From: a virus
Length of the DNA stretch: 64,000 bases
Reading direction: 5' to 3' (one strand)
IMG/VR virus record: IMGVR_UViG_3300044979_000004
Span: 1-64,000 of that record
Shown here piece after piece: positions 7,119-13,059 of the stretch; position 1 is the stretch's first letter; each line of letters opens with the position of its first letter. Made by a program: the position numbers and the translations under genes. The notes beneath the pieces are model-generated. The model was not told where the DNA came from. It did no database searches and saw only the letters and a list, made by a program, of their open reading frames with translations.

Positions 7119-7456
7119 TACGCCTCATCTCTGATCAGCCGTCCGGGTCTTTGCTCTTTAACCTGTGCCCCATCGTGCTTATGCTGGTCGCAGAATATCC
7201 CTAACTGTATCCATATATCATCTGGCACTTTCAACATAGTGATCTTGTCGAAGTCGATCTGTAGAATCTCTTGACAGGATTTGCAGTAGGCGCGGCAGTC
7301 CATCCCTCCGGATACAAGGTGTCTGGATTGGAGGACTACGTTAAAATTCGAGAGTCGAGCAATACCAATCATGGTTTCTTGCTCGATCCCTCGCTTAGAG
7401 TTTGCGTACAGAGACGACGCGGGGCCTCCGAATTTTATCTCTGCGCCAAAGTCCAT
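7118..7456 (-). CDS. hypothetical protein with a possible zinc site
   Basis: 112 residues. CRAYCKSCQ and a later CDQHKH could bind zinc. Ends in IRDEA. Lies one base downstream of the metallophosphoesterase gene and overlaps the next start. Not recognised. Confidence 0.6.
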   Translation of the reverse strand: MDFGAEIKFGGPASSLYANSKRGIEQETMIGIARLSNFNVVLQSRHLVSGGMDCRAYCKSCQEILQIDFDKITMLKVPDDIWIQLGIFCDQHKHDGAQVKEQRPGRLIRDEA

Positions 7457-7457
7457 G

Positions 7458-8135
7458 CTAGTCCTTTTCTATTTCTATCAGCCACGGCTTATTAACCGGC
7501 TCATATGCTTCATTACAGATTGCCGCATTGTAGAATTCTGTTCCGTTGGTACCGTACAAGTTTGTGTGCCCGTATCCGCCGTGAATATGGCCGAAGATAT
7601 GTACCCTTGGTCTGATCTTTTCAACCGCATCCATCAAATCTCGGCATCCTAGATGGTCATACGCGCCGAAATATGGCTCGGTTAGAGGCACCATTTTGTC
7701 AAGAATACCATGCGGCGGTCCATGGGTGATCAGAACGTCCGTGTCGGCAGGAATATTATCCCAATACTCCTTAATCTTCGGGCCACGGTGGACGTTAAAG
7801 GCCCAGTCATAAAACCACGGCTGGATTGGTGAGCCGTAGAATTTGAATCCGGCGATGTCTACTCCACTGTCTTGCAGGTAGATCACTCCTCGATCAAACT
7901 TTGACAGGCAGTAAGAGATGTCAGACTCAAACATCCGGTCATGATTCCCGGCCACTAGAATTTTATCATTGTGCGGTTGGGCAGAGAACCACTCCCCGAA
8001 GTCCTTAACCTCGGAGTGCCGGTATCCTGATCCCATCAGGTCGCCTGCAAACACTAACACATCAGCATCAGGCAGTTTTACTGACCGATGGTAGGTATGG
8101 GTGTCTGAGAAAGCTGCGATACTAAGCTTGGACAT
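7458..8135 (-). CDS. calcineurin-like metallophosphoesterase
   Basis: 225 residues with all family motifs: FSDTH near residue 9, FAGDLMG, VAGNHDR, THGPPHG and FGHIHGG. These bind two metal ions. The closest type is the small cytosolic phosphoesterase family with THGPP. The substrate is not predictable; phage members may act on cyclic nucleotides or nucleic acid ends. It overlaps the gene upstream by 14 bases. Confidence 0.85.
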   Translation of the reverse strand: MSKLSIAAFSDTHTYHRSVKLPDADVLVFAGDLMGSGYRHSEVKDFGEWFSAQPHNDKILVAGNHDRMFESDISYCLSKFDRGVIYLQDSGVDIAGFKFYGSPIQPWFYDWAFNVHRGPKIKEYWDNIPADTDVLITHGPPHGILDKMVPLTEPYFGAYDHLGCRDLMDAVEKIRPRVHIFGHIHGGYGHTNLYGTNGTEFYNAAICNEAYEPVNKPWLIEIEKD

Positions 8136-8307
8136 TCTCTTCTACCCTTTCAACAGACAGCCAAGTGCCGCTTGCGTAGACTTTTACCATGACGTTCCCA
8201 TTAGTTACAAATAGCCTATCACCTTTTGATACTAAAAAAGAATCAGCAGTAACTGTCTCAACTGCTGATTCGCCATTTACGTTTACTCTTACTCTGATTG
8301 TTGACAT
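8122..8307 (-). CDS. small hypothetical beta-rich protein
   Basis: 61 residues, MSTIRVRVNVNGES..., beta-rich, no known domain. AGGAG six bases before ATG at 8307 decides the start over a longer in-frame opening at 8328. Sits between two metallophosphoesterase genes with overlaps on both sides. Confidence 0.65.
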   Translation of the reverse strand: MSTIRVRVNVNGESAVETVTADSFLVSKGDRLFVTNGNVMVKVYASGTWLSVERVEENVQA

Positions 8308-8906
8308 TATTTCTCCTCTTTGTTCCAAATCTTTTCAAATTTCTTAGGCTTCCAAGTTGCCTGCTTTGCGTCCATCTTCTTCTTCACATACTCAATAGAG
8401 ATTGGGAAGAAGTTCTGAGCGTCAACTCCCACGTCAAAGCACAGTGGCGATTCGTCCATTGTACTCGATGGGTTAGCTTCCGGCAAAGCGGAATGTGAGT
8501 GGCCGTACAAATGGTAGGCTCCACGGTGACTACCATTCCACACTCTACAGGCGTAGTGGTGTAGGTAGATGTTTGGAAAGCCTTTTATCTGCAAGTTATA
8601 TGCGTCTCTGACGAATACAAAACTATCTTGAAGAATCTTATTATCAATTATGCGTTCGTCATGGTTGCCATAAATGAAATGATGTCTTCCGTTCAGAGCA
8701 TACCGAATCTCAAGGCACTCCTTGAGAGGGCATGTTTTCCAGAACATATCGCCTAGATGGAACACGTCATCGTTTTTACCAACTACCGAGTTGTGGTTGG
8801 CAATTAGTTTTTCCTTCATGTCCTGCAATCCGGAAAACGGCCTTCCTGTAAACCGGATGATGTTCAAATGTCCAAAATGTTCATCGGATGTGAAATGGGT
8901 TCCCAT
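8307..8906 (-). CDS. metallophosphoesterase, second copy
   Basis: 199 residues from ATG at 8906 (AAAGGA at 5-6 bases). Motifs FTSDEHFGH, HLGDM, IYGNHDE, HHYACR and YGHSHS match a phage-type metallophosphoesterase. It is only distantly related to the neighbour at 7458, so this is not a recent duplication. Substrate unknown. Confidence 0.85.
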   Translation of the reverse strand: MGTHFTSDEHFGHLNIIRFTGRPFSGLQDMKEKLIANHNSVVGKNDDVFHLGDMFWKTCPLKECLEIRYALNGRHHFIYGNHDERIIDNKILQDSFVFVRDAYNLQIKGFPNIYLHHYACRVWNGSHRGAYHLYGHSHSALPEANPSSTMDESPLCFDVGVDAQNFFPISIEYVKKKMDAKQATWKPKKFEKIWNKEEK

Positions 8907-8923
8907 GTGTTCCTTTCTTGTGG

Positions 8924-9015
8924 AGGATGGCGTGTGATTCGAACACACGGAACCGGGTTCTGGCCGGTCCTTCGGTTTTCAGGACCGATGCCTTAAACCG
9001 CTCGGCCAGCCATCC
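8924..9015 (-). tRNA. tRNA-Ser (anticodon UGA)
   Basis: Acceptor GGATGGC / GCCATCC, anticodon stem TCGGT / ACCGA around CCTGAAA, long class II variable arm, T loop TTCGAAT. CCA is not encoded. First tRNA of the leftward cluster that follows the promoter at 9034. Confidence 0.9.
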
Positions 9016-9033
9016 TAATTCAATTGTAACTTT

Positions 9034-9062
9034 ATTATACCACAGGTCGCAGAAAAATGCAA
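9034..9062 (-). promoter_or_regulatory. sigma-70 promoter before tRNA-Ser
   Basis: Leftward TTGCAT, 17-base spacer, TATAAT, ending about 18 bases before the tRNA-Ser 5' end. Confidence 0.7.
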
Positions 9063-9102
9063 GAGGTTTGTAGAAATTTTCGGGGGTTTTGACACAGGAT
9101 GG

Positions 9103-9186
9103 TCGGCCCAGAGGGACTTGAACCCCCATGCCCATTAGGGCGCTTGATTCTAAGTCAAGTGCGTCTGCGAATTTCGCCATGGGCCG
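9103..9186 (-). tRNA. tRNA-Leu (anticodon UAG)
   Basis: Acceptor CGGCCCA / TGGGCCG, anticodon stem CTTGA / TCAAG around CTTAGAA, a class II variable arm, T loop TTCAAGT. Confidence 0.88.
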
Positions 9187-9190
9187 AATT

Positions 9191-9263
9191 TGGTGCCGGA
9201 GGCAGGCTTTGCACCTACTTCGGAAAGGTTATGAGCCTTCCTAGCACTGCTACGCGCCCCGGC
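9191..9263 (-). tRNA. tRNA with CAU anticodon (Met type)
   Basis: Acceptor GCCGGGG / CTCCGGC (one G.U), anticodon loop CTCATAA in a five-pair stem, encoded CCA end. The T loop TGCAAAG is unusual. CAU could also serve Ile if the wobble C is modified. Confidence 0.85.
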
Positions 9264-9353
9264 TAATCTTTTACAGCGCACTTGCGGAACAAATTACTGC
9301 CTTCTATGGTGCGCTCACAGGTTCTTTAGCAGTCTACTGTTATCCGCCAACTT

Positions 9354-9536
9354 CTAACTCGGCCTGCGGCAATTCCACTGTGCAGGACTTGGGACACTCA
9401 CTGCCAGTTTCATGTAAACCGGACTTCCGCCTCTTGCGTCGTCGTGAACATCACATTCTGGTCCTAGATCAGTTAGTTTTCCAATCTTCTCTTTAGTCCT
9501 TCCGCACACTGGGCACTTGTAGCTGTAAATTGCCAT
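9354..9536 (-). CDS. small FmdB-like zinc-ribbon protein
   Basis: 60 residues opening MAIYSYKCPVCG, the signature of FmdB-family putative regulatory zinc ribbons; a second Cys near residue 28 completes only part of the usual pair. TAGGAG lies four bases before ATG. The role in phage is unknown. Confidence 0.7.
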   Translation of the reverse strand: MAIYSYKCPVCGRTKEKIGKLTDLGPECDVHDDARGGSPVYMKLAVSVPSPAQWNCRRPS

Positions 9537-9640
9537 GTTACTCCTAAAATCATATATCCAGGGAATCGTCGTGGTCGATTAAGGTCAACGTCTTGACCCA
9601 CTAGCCCTCATGCACACCCACGCCAGCGGCTCGTTCAAAA

Positions 9641-9727
9641 TGGTCGGGGTAGGAGGATTCGAACCTCCAGTGATCTAATCTCCGATTTCCAAAACCGGAC
9701 GGCTCCCAACTACCGTTTTACACCCCG
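9641..9727 (-). tRNA. tRNA-Pro (anticodon UGG), long variable region
   Basis: Acceptor CGGGGTG / TACCCCG, D stem ACGG / CCGT, anticodon stem CCGGT / ATCGG around TTTGGAA, T loop TTCGAAT, encoded CCA. The variable region is about 12 bases, unusually long for tRNA-Pro. Confidence 0.8.
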
Positions 9728-9728
9728 A

Positions 9729-9953
9729 TTAACTAAAATGTACGATACCGTCTGAATCTGTTATTGCCGAAGAAGCATCAACCCAGAATCCGTTGACAGC
9801 TTCGCCTGAATCTCGGTTCCTGAGTGTGAATTGTGTTGTGCAGTTGCATCCATTGATCCGGAAGCCTCTGGCCTTCACGTTGATGGGAACCTCCCCGTCA
9901 TTATACACGATAGGGTAGTCCAAGTCACCAGTAATTTTTACTCGAAAAGCCAT
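9729..9953 (-). CDS. small hypothetical protein
   Basis: 74 residues, MAFRVKITGD..., beta-rich, with CNC at about residue 35. GAGGAG three bases before ATG at 9953 decides the start. It lies between two tRNA genes. Not recognised. Confidence 0.6.
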   Translation of the reverse strand: MAFRVKITGDLDYPIVYNDGEVPINVKARGFRINGCNCTTQFTLRNRDSGEAVNGFWVDASSAITDSDGIVHFS

Positions 9954-9964
9954 AGTCTCCTCAA

Positions 9965-10043
9965 TGGGGTGGCCGGTGGAAGTCGAATCCACCAAAACTG
10001 GAGTCACAGTCTAGCCCAACGTACCGATAGTTGGCACGGCCAC
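9965..10043 (-). tRNA. tRNA-His (anticodon GUG)
   Basis: Acceptor GTGGCCG / CGGCCAC, C as discriminator as usual for His, anticodon loop CTGTGAC with one mismatch in the stem, T stem GTGGA / TCCAC, encoded CCA. The base before G1 is T, so the usual extra 5' G is not encoded. Confidence 0.8.
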
Positions 10044-10057
10044 AGTCAATTAGTCAA

Positions 10058-10522
10058 TTAGTCGTGCTCGTAGTTTTCAGTCTCAACGCCGGTCTTAGTC
10101 ACTACGACCTTAGCGTGATCACCGAACATTCCGAGATAGTCATCGTCATCAAACAGTTCCAAGAAGTTCAGAATTTCCTTGACCGCTGAATCATTAACTG
10201 AAAGAGCCGTTTGGTCAACGTACTTTTTTCCGTCATAGTACTTCAGATTTAAAAGGCCAAAATATTCTCGCTCCTCGTCTTCATCGGTGAATTTAAAATC
10301 GATGTCATCAACATTAGCGCTAAATTCACATGTTTCACCATCATTGAAATAGGGTGTGTACTGCCTCCACGCAAAGTACTCCAAAGTGGGAAACTCTTGG
10401 AACAACGTGCTAGTAGCTTCCTTGAACAAAATCTTTGCGCTCTCACGAATCTTCTTGCTAAGTTCCTCACGCTGAGACCGAAGGTCTTTCAGCTTGTCTA
10501 CTGCTTCTTGATTCAAACTCAT
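10058..10522 (-). CDS. acidic hypothetical protein
   Basis: 154 residues. Helical N-terminus (EAVDKLKDLRSQREELSKKIRES), then a strongly acidic body (DDIDFKFTDEDEERE, FDDDDYLG). It overlaps the upstream gene by four bases, so the two are probably coupled. Not recognised. Confidence 0.6.
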   Translation of the reverse strand: MSLNQEAVDKLKDLRSQREELSKKIRESAKILFKEATSTLFQEFPTLEYFAWRQYTPYFNDGETCEFSANVDDIDFKFTDEDEEREYFGLLNLKYYDGKKYVDQTALSVNDSAVKEILNFLELFDDDDYLGMFGDHAKVVVTKTGVETENYEHD

Positions 10523-10914
10523 AGTTCGACCTTTCTCCTCACTGTATCACGTTTTGCTAATTTTGCAAATGATGGCGGTGCGCCAGCACCTTTTACCATC
10601 CACTCTTGTAATTCAATTTCCTGAAGGAAGTCCTGGGCAGATGGAATATATCGTCCGCCATAGTCTTCAAGAACGTGTTGCTCTCCAATATCCCTTACGG
10701 AGACTTTCCTGTTATCACTATTGGTAATGTTGTGCCCGAATACTTTCTCAAGAATCACAGACAGGAACCAAGCGTTATGAGTCAGTGCCCTATGTCTGCT
10801 ATCTGCGATCTGTCCTTTTGACGAGTCGAGTAAGTCATGAATAGTAAGGTAGTCCTCTGGAACCCCTCCCCACTTCCTTGCTGAAGACAACGCGTGAATG
10901 TATGGCTTAGCCAT
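10519..10914 (-). CDS. DUF6915-like protein
   Basis: 131 residues. HALSSARKWGGVPEDYLTIHDLLDSSK, DSRHRALTHN, NSDNRKVSVRDIGEQHV and EDYGG follow the pattern I know from the phage/bacterial family DUF6915. Function unknown. Start ATG at 10914, just after a tRNA-like element. Confidence 0.65.
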   Translation of the reverse strand: MAKPYIHALSSARKWGGVPEDYLTIHDLLDSSKGQIADSRHRALTHNAWFLSVILEKVFGHNITNSDNRKVSVRDIGEQHVLEDYGGRYIPSAQDFLQEIELQEWMVKGAGAPPSFAKLAKRDTVRRKVEL

Positions 10915-10925
10915 GATTCCTTTCT

Positions 10926-11001
10926 TGGGATTGGGGCAGGATTCGAACCTGTCGTTTCCACCGCTAATCAGTGGCGTCCTTGTCCACTAGACGACCCGCA
11001 C
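10926..11001 (-). pseudogene. degenerate tRNA (Glu-like body, anticodon position UUA)
   Basis: D arm TCGTCTAGTGGACAAGGAC closely follows tRNA-Glu, and the T arm CAGG-TTCGAAT-CCTG is good. The anticodon stem CCACT / GGTGG encloses GATTAGC, so positions 34-36 read TTA, cognate to the stop codon UAA. Base 33 is A instead of the invariant T, and three of seven acceptor pairs do not form. Probably decayed; a suppressor role is only a possibility. Confidence 0.45.
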
Positions 11002-11022
11002 CATAAATCTTTTCTGAATCGG

Positions 11023-11163
11023 TGGGGATAGGTGGGAAACGAACCAATTCCTGTGTACTTCAGGATCACCAACTTCTTCTTCGTGGTTTTACATGTACAT
11101 TAGCCGTCGCCTCTGTCGATAATGTAAAACGGTGGAAGCGCTCTTCCCTTGAGCTATATCCCC
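11023..11163 (-). other. tRNA-like element with an internal insertion
   Basis: The 5' part GGGGATATAGCTCAAGGG has a tRNA acceptor and D arm, and the 3' part ends in TATCCCC, which pairs perfectly with GGGGATA. A TTCG loop precedes it. The element is 141 bases, about 65 more than a tRNA. The extra part holds a 9-bp inverted repeat GTTTTACAT / ATGTAAAAC. No normal anticodon arm can be placed with confidence. Confidence 0.4.
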
Positions 11164-11174
11164 ATAATCTCATG

Positions 11175-11578
11175 TGACCAGTTTCACACTTTCGTCAAGC
11201 CGGTCAAAAGCCGTCATATGTTTGTGCCATAACGCAACAACTTCAATTCTCGATTAATGTTGTCAAAACGCCGTTCTTGTCTTTTATTTGAGGCTCATGA
11301 AAGACGGATGAAACGTTGAGCCTTCTCAATCTTTGCCACTATTCTTTTACAAAGTCAGTGGCCAACTCCGTGTCCTAACTTCTTAGGCCATTACCAGATC
11401 GTTAACGTTTGTCTCAACGCCATAGTTGCTGTTTCCAGTAACCATGTTGGCAAGAAGTTCGTCAACAAGTCCAGTCTGCGAGTTTGTGCTTGCAGTTATT
11501 GGTTTACGCAGTTACGGCTGTCGTCTACCGGCACGTCCACAACACCTTGAATAGTACAATCGAAACCTGGACGCACCC
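11175..11578 (-). ncRNA. ssrA: tmRNA, coding piece (5' part of a permuted ssrA)
   Basis: The 5' end GGGTGCG pairs over all seven bases (one G.U) with CGCATCC at the end of the acceptor piece. It is followed by GGTTTCGATTG, which matches the tmRNA D-loop region, and by the conserved CAAGGTG. A tag frame ends ...GVETNVNDLVMA-stop (stop at 11385-11383), and the stop codon lies in a hairpin CCTAA-GAAG-TTAGG. Pseudoknots follow: CCACT/AGTGG with CTTTG/CAAAG, and AGGCTCA/TGAGCCT with GTCTTT/AAAGAC. A closing stem TGACCGG / CTGGTCA ends near 11175. The resume codon is not certain; GGC at 11421 is a candidate. ACGTGC and GTACTA pair with GCACGT and TAGTAT of the acceptor piece. Confidence 0.8.
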
Positions 11579-11585
11579 AAAATTC

Positions 11586-11637
11586 AGCTAAGTTACCCAT
11601 TTGTAGGACTCGAACCTACGGCCATGTTATCTTAGCT
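11586..11637 (-). other. mini-helix: acceptor-like stem plus T arm
   Basis: AGCTAAG / CTTAGCT (7 bp) encloses a perfect T arm GTAGG-TTCGAGT-CCTAC, but no D or anticodon arm is present. It sits in the segment between the two tmRNA pieces. Confidence 0.5.
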
Positions 11638-11639
11638 TC

Positions 11640-11706
11640 ATTTAGCATTGTCAACCCTGAGATTTGGCCGGGATCGAACCTGCACTTTTCTCCGACTTTG
11701 CTAAAT
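11640..11706 (-). other. second mini-helix with T arm
   Basis: ATTTAGC / GCTAAAT (7 bp) encloses GCAGG-TTCGATC-CCGGC, a T arm with one mismatch. Like its neighbour it lacks the other tRNA arms. Confidence 0.4.
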
Positions 11707-11709
11707 TGA

Positions 11710-11780
11710 TTGTGTAGAACTTATCGTTTCAACCAGCTAGCCAGCTAGCCAGCCAGCTAACGGGGTCTGGTTCTACACAA
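11710..11780 (-). repeat. 11-bp inverted repeat with CCAGCTAG units inside
   Basis: TTGTGTAGAAC (11710-11720) and its exact complement (11770-11780) enclose a run of about three CCAGCTAG-type octamers. It lies in the spacer between the tmRNA pieces and should fold into a long hairpin. Confidence 0.65.
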
Positions 11781-11797
11781 ATTGTTAATACCAAACT

Positions 11798-11926
11798 TGG
11801 TGGATGCGGCGGGAATTGAACCCGCGTCTTATACTACAACATGCGCTTCATACGTGCGTACTTGTTTCCGGGTGCCTTTTGCCGAAGCTAATACAGCGAA
11901 GGTATCTAAAGAGCTACTTCACCCGG
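11798..11926 (-). ncRNA. ssrA: tmRNA, acceptor piece (3' part of a permuted ssrA)
   Basis: The 3' end is GACGCGGG-TTCAATT-CCCGCCGCATCC-ACCA, which differs from bacterial tmRNA ends by only a few bases; CCA is encoded. Just before it AAGCGCATGTTGTAGTA follows the conserved AAGC-AUGUAGUA strand of helix 2. An upstream domain closed by CCGGGTG / CACCCGG marks the likely 5' limit at 11926. On this strand it precedes the coding piece by 219 bases, which is the order found in circularly permuted two-piece tmRNA genes. Confidence 0.85.
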
Positions 11927-11939
11927 CGTATTTAATACG
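11926..11939. repeat. dispersed palindrome GCGTATTTAATACG
   Basis: Lies exactly between the tmRNA acceptor domain and the stop codon of the gene upstream. Confidence 0.75.
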
Positions 11940-11941
11940 TT

Positions 11942-12190
11942 TTACAGCTTGCTGATATCGGCCTTTACATCGGCAACAGCAGTCTTAACATCAGACTCAA
12001 CTGTTGCTACGGCGCTCTTAACTACAGGCGTTGCAGCAGCGACTACCACTCCAACCTTGGACTTCAGAGCAGCGATGTCTGACTTTGCTGCGGCGATGTC
12101 CGCATTTGCTGCTGTGCGGAACTTTGAATTGGTGACATACTCAACGCCACCAACGATAAGGGAAAGTACTACTCCGACTTCAAGAATCAT
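11942..12190 (-). CDS. small Ala/Val-rich membrane protein
   Basis: 82 residues. A hydrophobic helix (about residues 2-18) is followed by a long alanine-rich helix with heptad pattern (DIAAAKSDIAALKSK ... VKTAVADVKADISKL). TAGGAG precedes ATG. It resembles phage membrane-anchored helical proteins such as spanin or holin accessories, but no family was recognised. Probably transcribed with the tmRNA from the promoter at 12302. Confidence 0.65.
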   Translation of the reverse strand: MILEVGVVLSLIVGGVEYVTNSKFRTAANADIAAAKSDIAALKSKVGVVVAAATPVVKSAVATVESDVKTAVADVKADISKL

Positions 12191-12198
12191 TTGTTCTC

Positions 12199-12657
12199 CT
12201 AAGTTTCAATTACATTAGGGGCCTCACAGCCCTCCACCACCTGATGTTTCCGGTCAGGCACGGGTTCTATCTGTCGAGCAACTTCTTTAACTTGTAAAGC
12301 TATTATACCACGCTGTCTCGGCCCTGTCAAGTACTTTTCACGTCTTTTTTTCTCTTTTTCTCTTGCAGCCCGTTCCAAAGCAACTGGTAATGCTCTATCT
12401 CGTTGAGCCTTCGTAGCTTCTTCACAAAACTTAGCTATCTCGTGCAGACTCGCGGAGTCAATCATGTTGGCTAAAGGGAAGAATACATAGGCAATAAAGT
12501 TCGTCTGCCATCTAATGTACCCTAACATTTGCCGGTTGTGTCTGTTGAAAGGAGTGTATTTCCTGGTTTTAGCTCCTTTTTTGACCGGCCCATCGTCTCT
12601 AAAGTCAATTTTAGGGCCTCGGAACCATCCTAGGGCTATCCGTTCAATCTCGATCAT
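12199..12657 (-). CDS. hypothetical protein, leaderless mRNA
   Basis: 152 residues, basic in the middle (REKEKKRREKYLTGPRQRG). Not recognised. The promoter TTGACA-N17-TACAAT ends exactly six bases before ATG, so transcription should begin at the start codon. A second consensus promoter lies inside the gene for downstream genes. Confidence 0.6.
   Translation of the reverse strand: MIEIERIALGWFRGPKIDFRDDGPVKKGAKTRKYTPFNRHNRQMLGYIRWQTNFIAYVFFPLANMIDSASLHEIAKFCEEATKAQRDRALPVALERAAREKEKKRREKYLTGPRQRGIIALQVKEVARQIEPVPDRKHQVVEGCEAPNVIET
12302..12330 (-). promoter_or_regulatory. consensus sigma-70 promoter, leftward, inside a gene
   Basis: TTGACA, 17-base spacer, TATAAT. It points at the small membrane protein gene and the tmRNA locus about 110-400 bases downstream. 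Confidence 0.8.
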
Positions 12658-12663
12658 GTAACC

Positions 12664-12692
12664 ATTGTATCAAGAATTTGCCGACTTGTCAA
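12664..12692 (-). promoter_or_regulatory. leaderless-type promoter
   Basis: TTGACA, 17 bases, TACAAT, then six bases to ATG at 12657. It overlaps the 3' end of the gene upstream. Confidence 0.8.
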
Positions 12693-13059
12693 GCCCTTCC
12701 GCAAACTTTTTTAGAGCAGCCGCCTGATCCTTGATTACCTCGCGGGTTATATATCCCAGATGGTACGCAACGGTTTCCTCACAAGGTTTAGCGTTGATCC
12801 AATTGAACATATTCGAGACAGCGTGATAAACTTCGTGGACAATAACTCCACTAGGAGCATTAACCGGGTACACAAGATAAGTATGACTCTTAGTAGTGAA
12901 CTTAATGGTAAAAGCTTCTGTGTCACTACAGTCAAAGTCAGACGAAAGAAGTCCTTTCGACTTTAGTTTTTCGACTAAAGCACTTAGATCATCAGTAAAG
13001 ATGACGTAAATTCGGTAGCCATAAACAGGCATGGGAATGACTGTCTCGATTTGTCTCAT
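12670..13059 (-). CDS. putative HExxH metallopeptidase-like protein
   Basis: 129 residues. IVHEVYHAVSNMFNW ... CEETVAYHLGYI carries HEVYH and a downstream glutamate, the zinc-binding pattern of gluzincin-type peptidases; I know similar short phage proteins with HExxH and a following E-AY-LGY motif. Start ATG overlaps the polymerase stop (TAATG) with TGGAG upstream, so it is coupled to the polymerase. Proteolytic activity is inferred only. Confidence 0.6.
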   Translation of the reverse strand: MRQIETVIPMPVYGYRIYVIFTDDLSALVEKLKSKGLLSSDFDCSDTEAFTIKFTTKSHTYLVYPVNAPSGVIVHEVYHAVSNMFNWINAKPCEETVAYHLGYITREVIKDQAAALKKFAEGLDKSANS

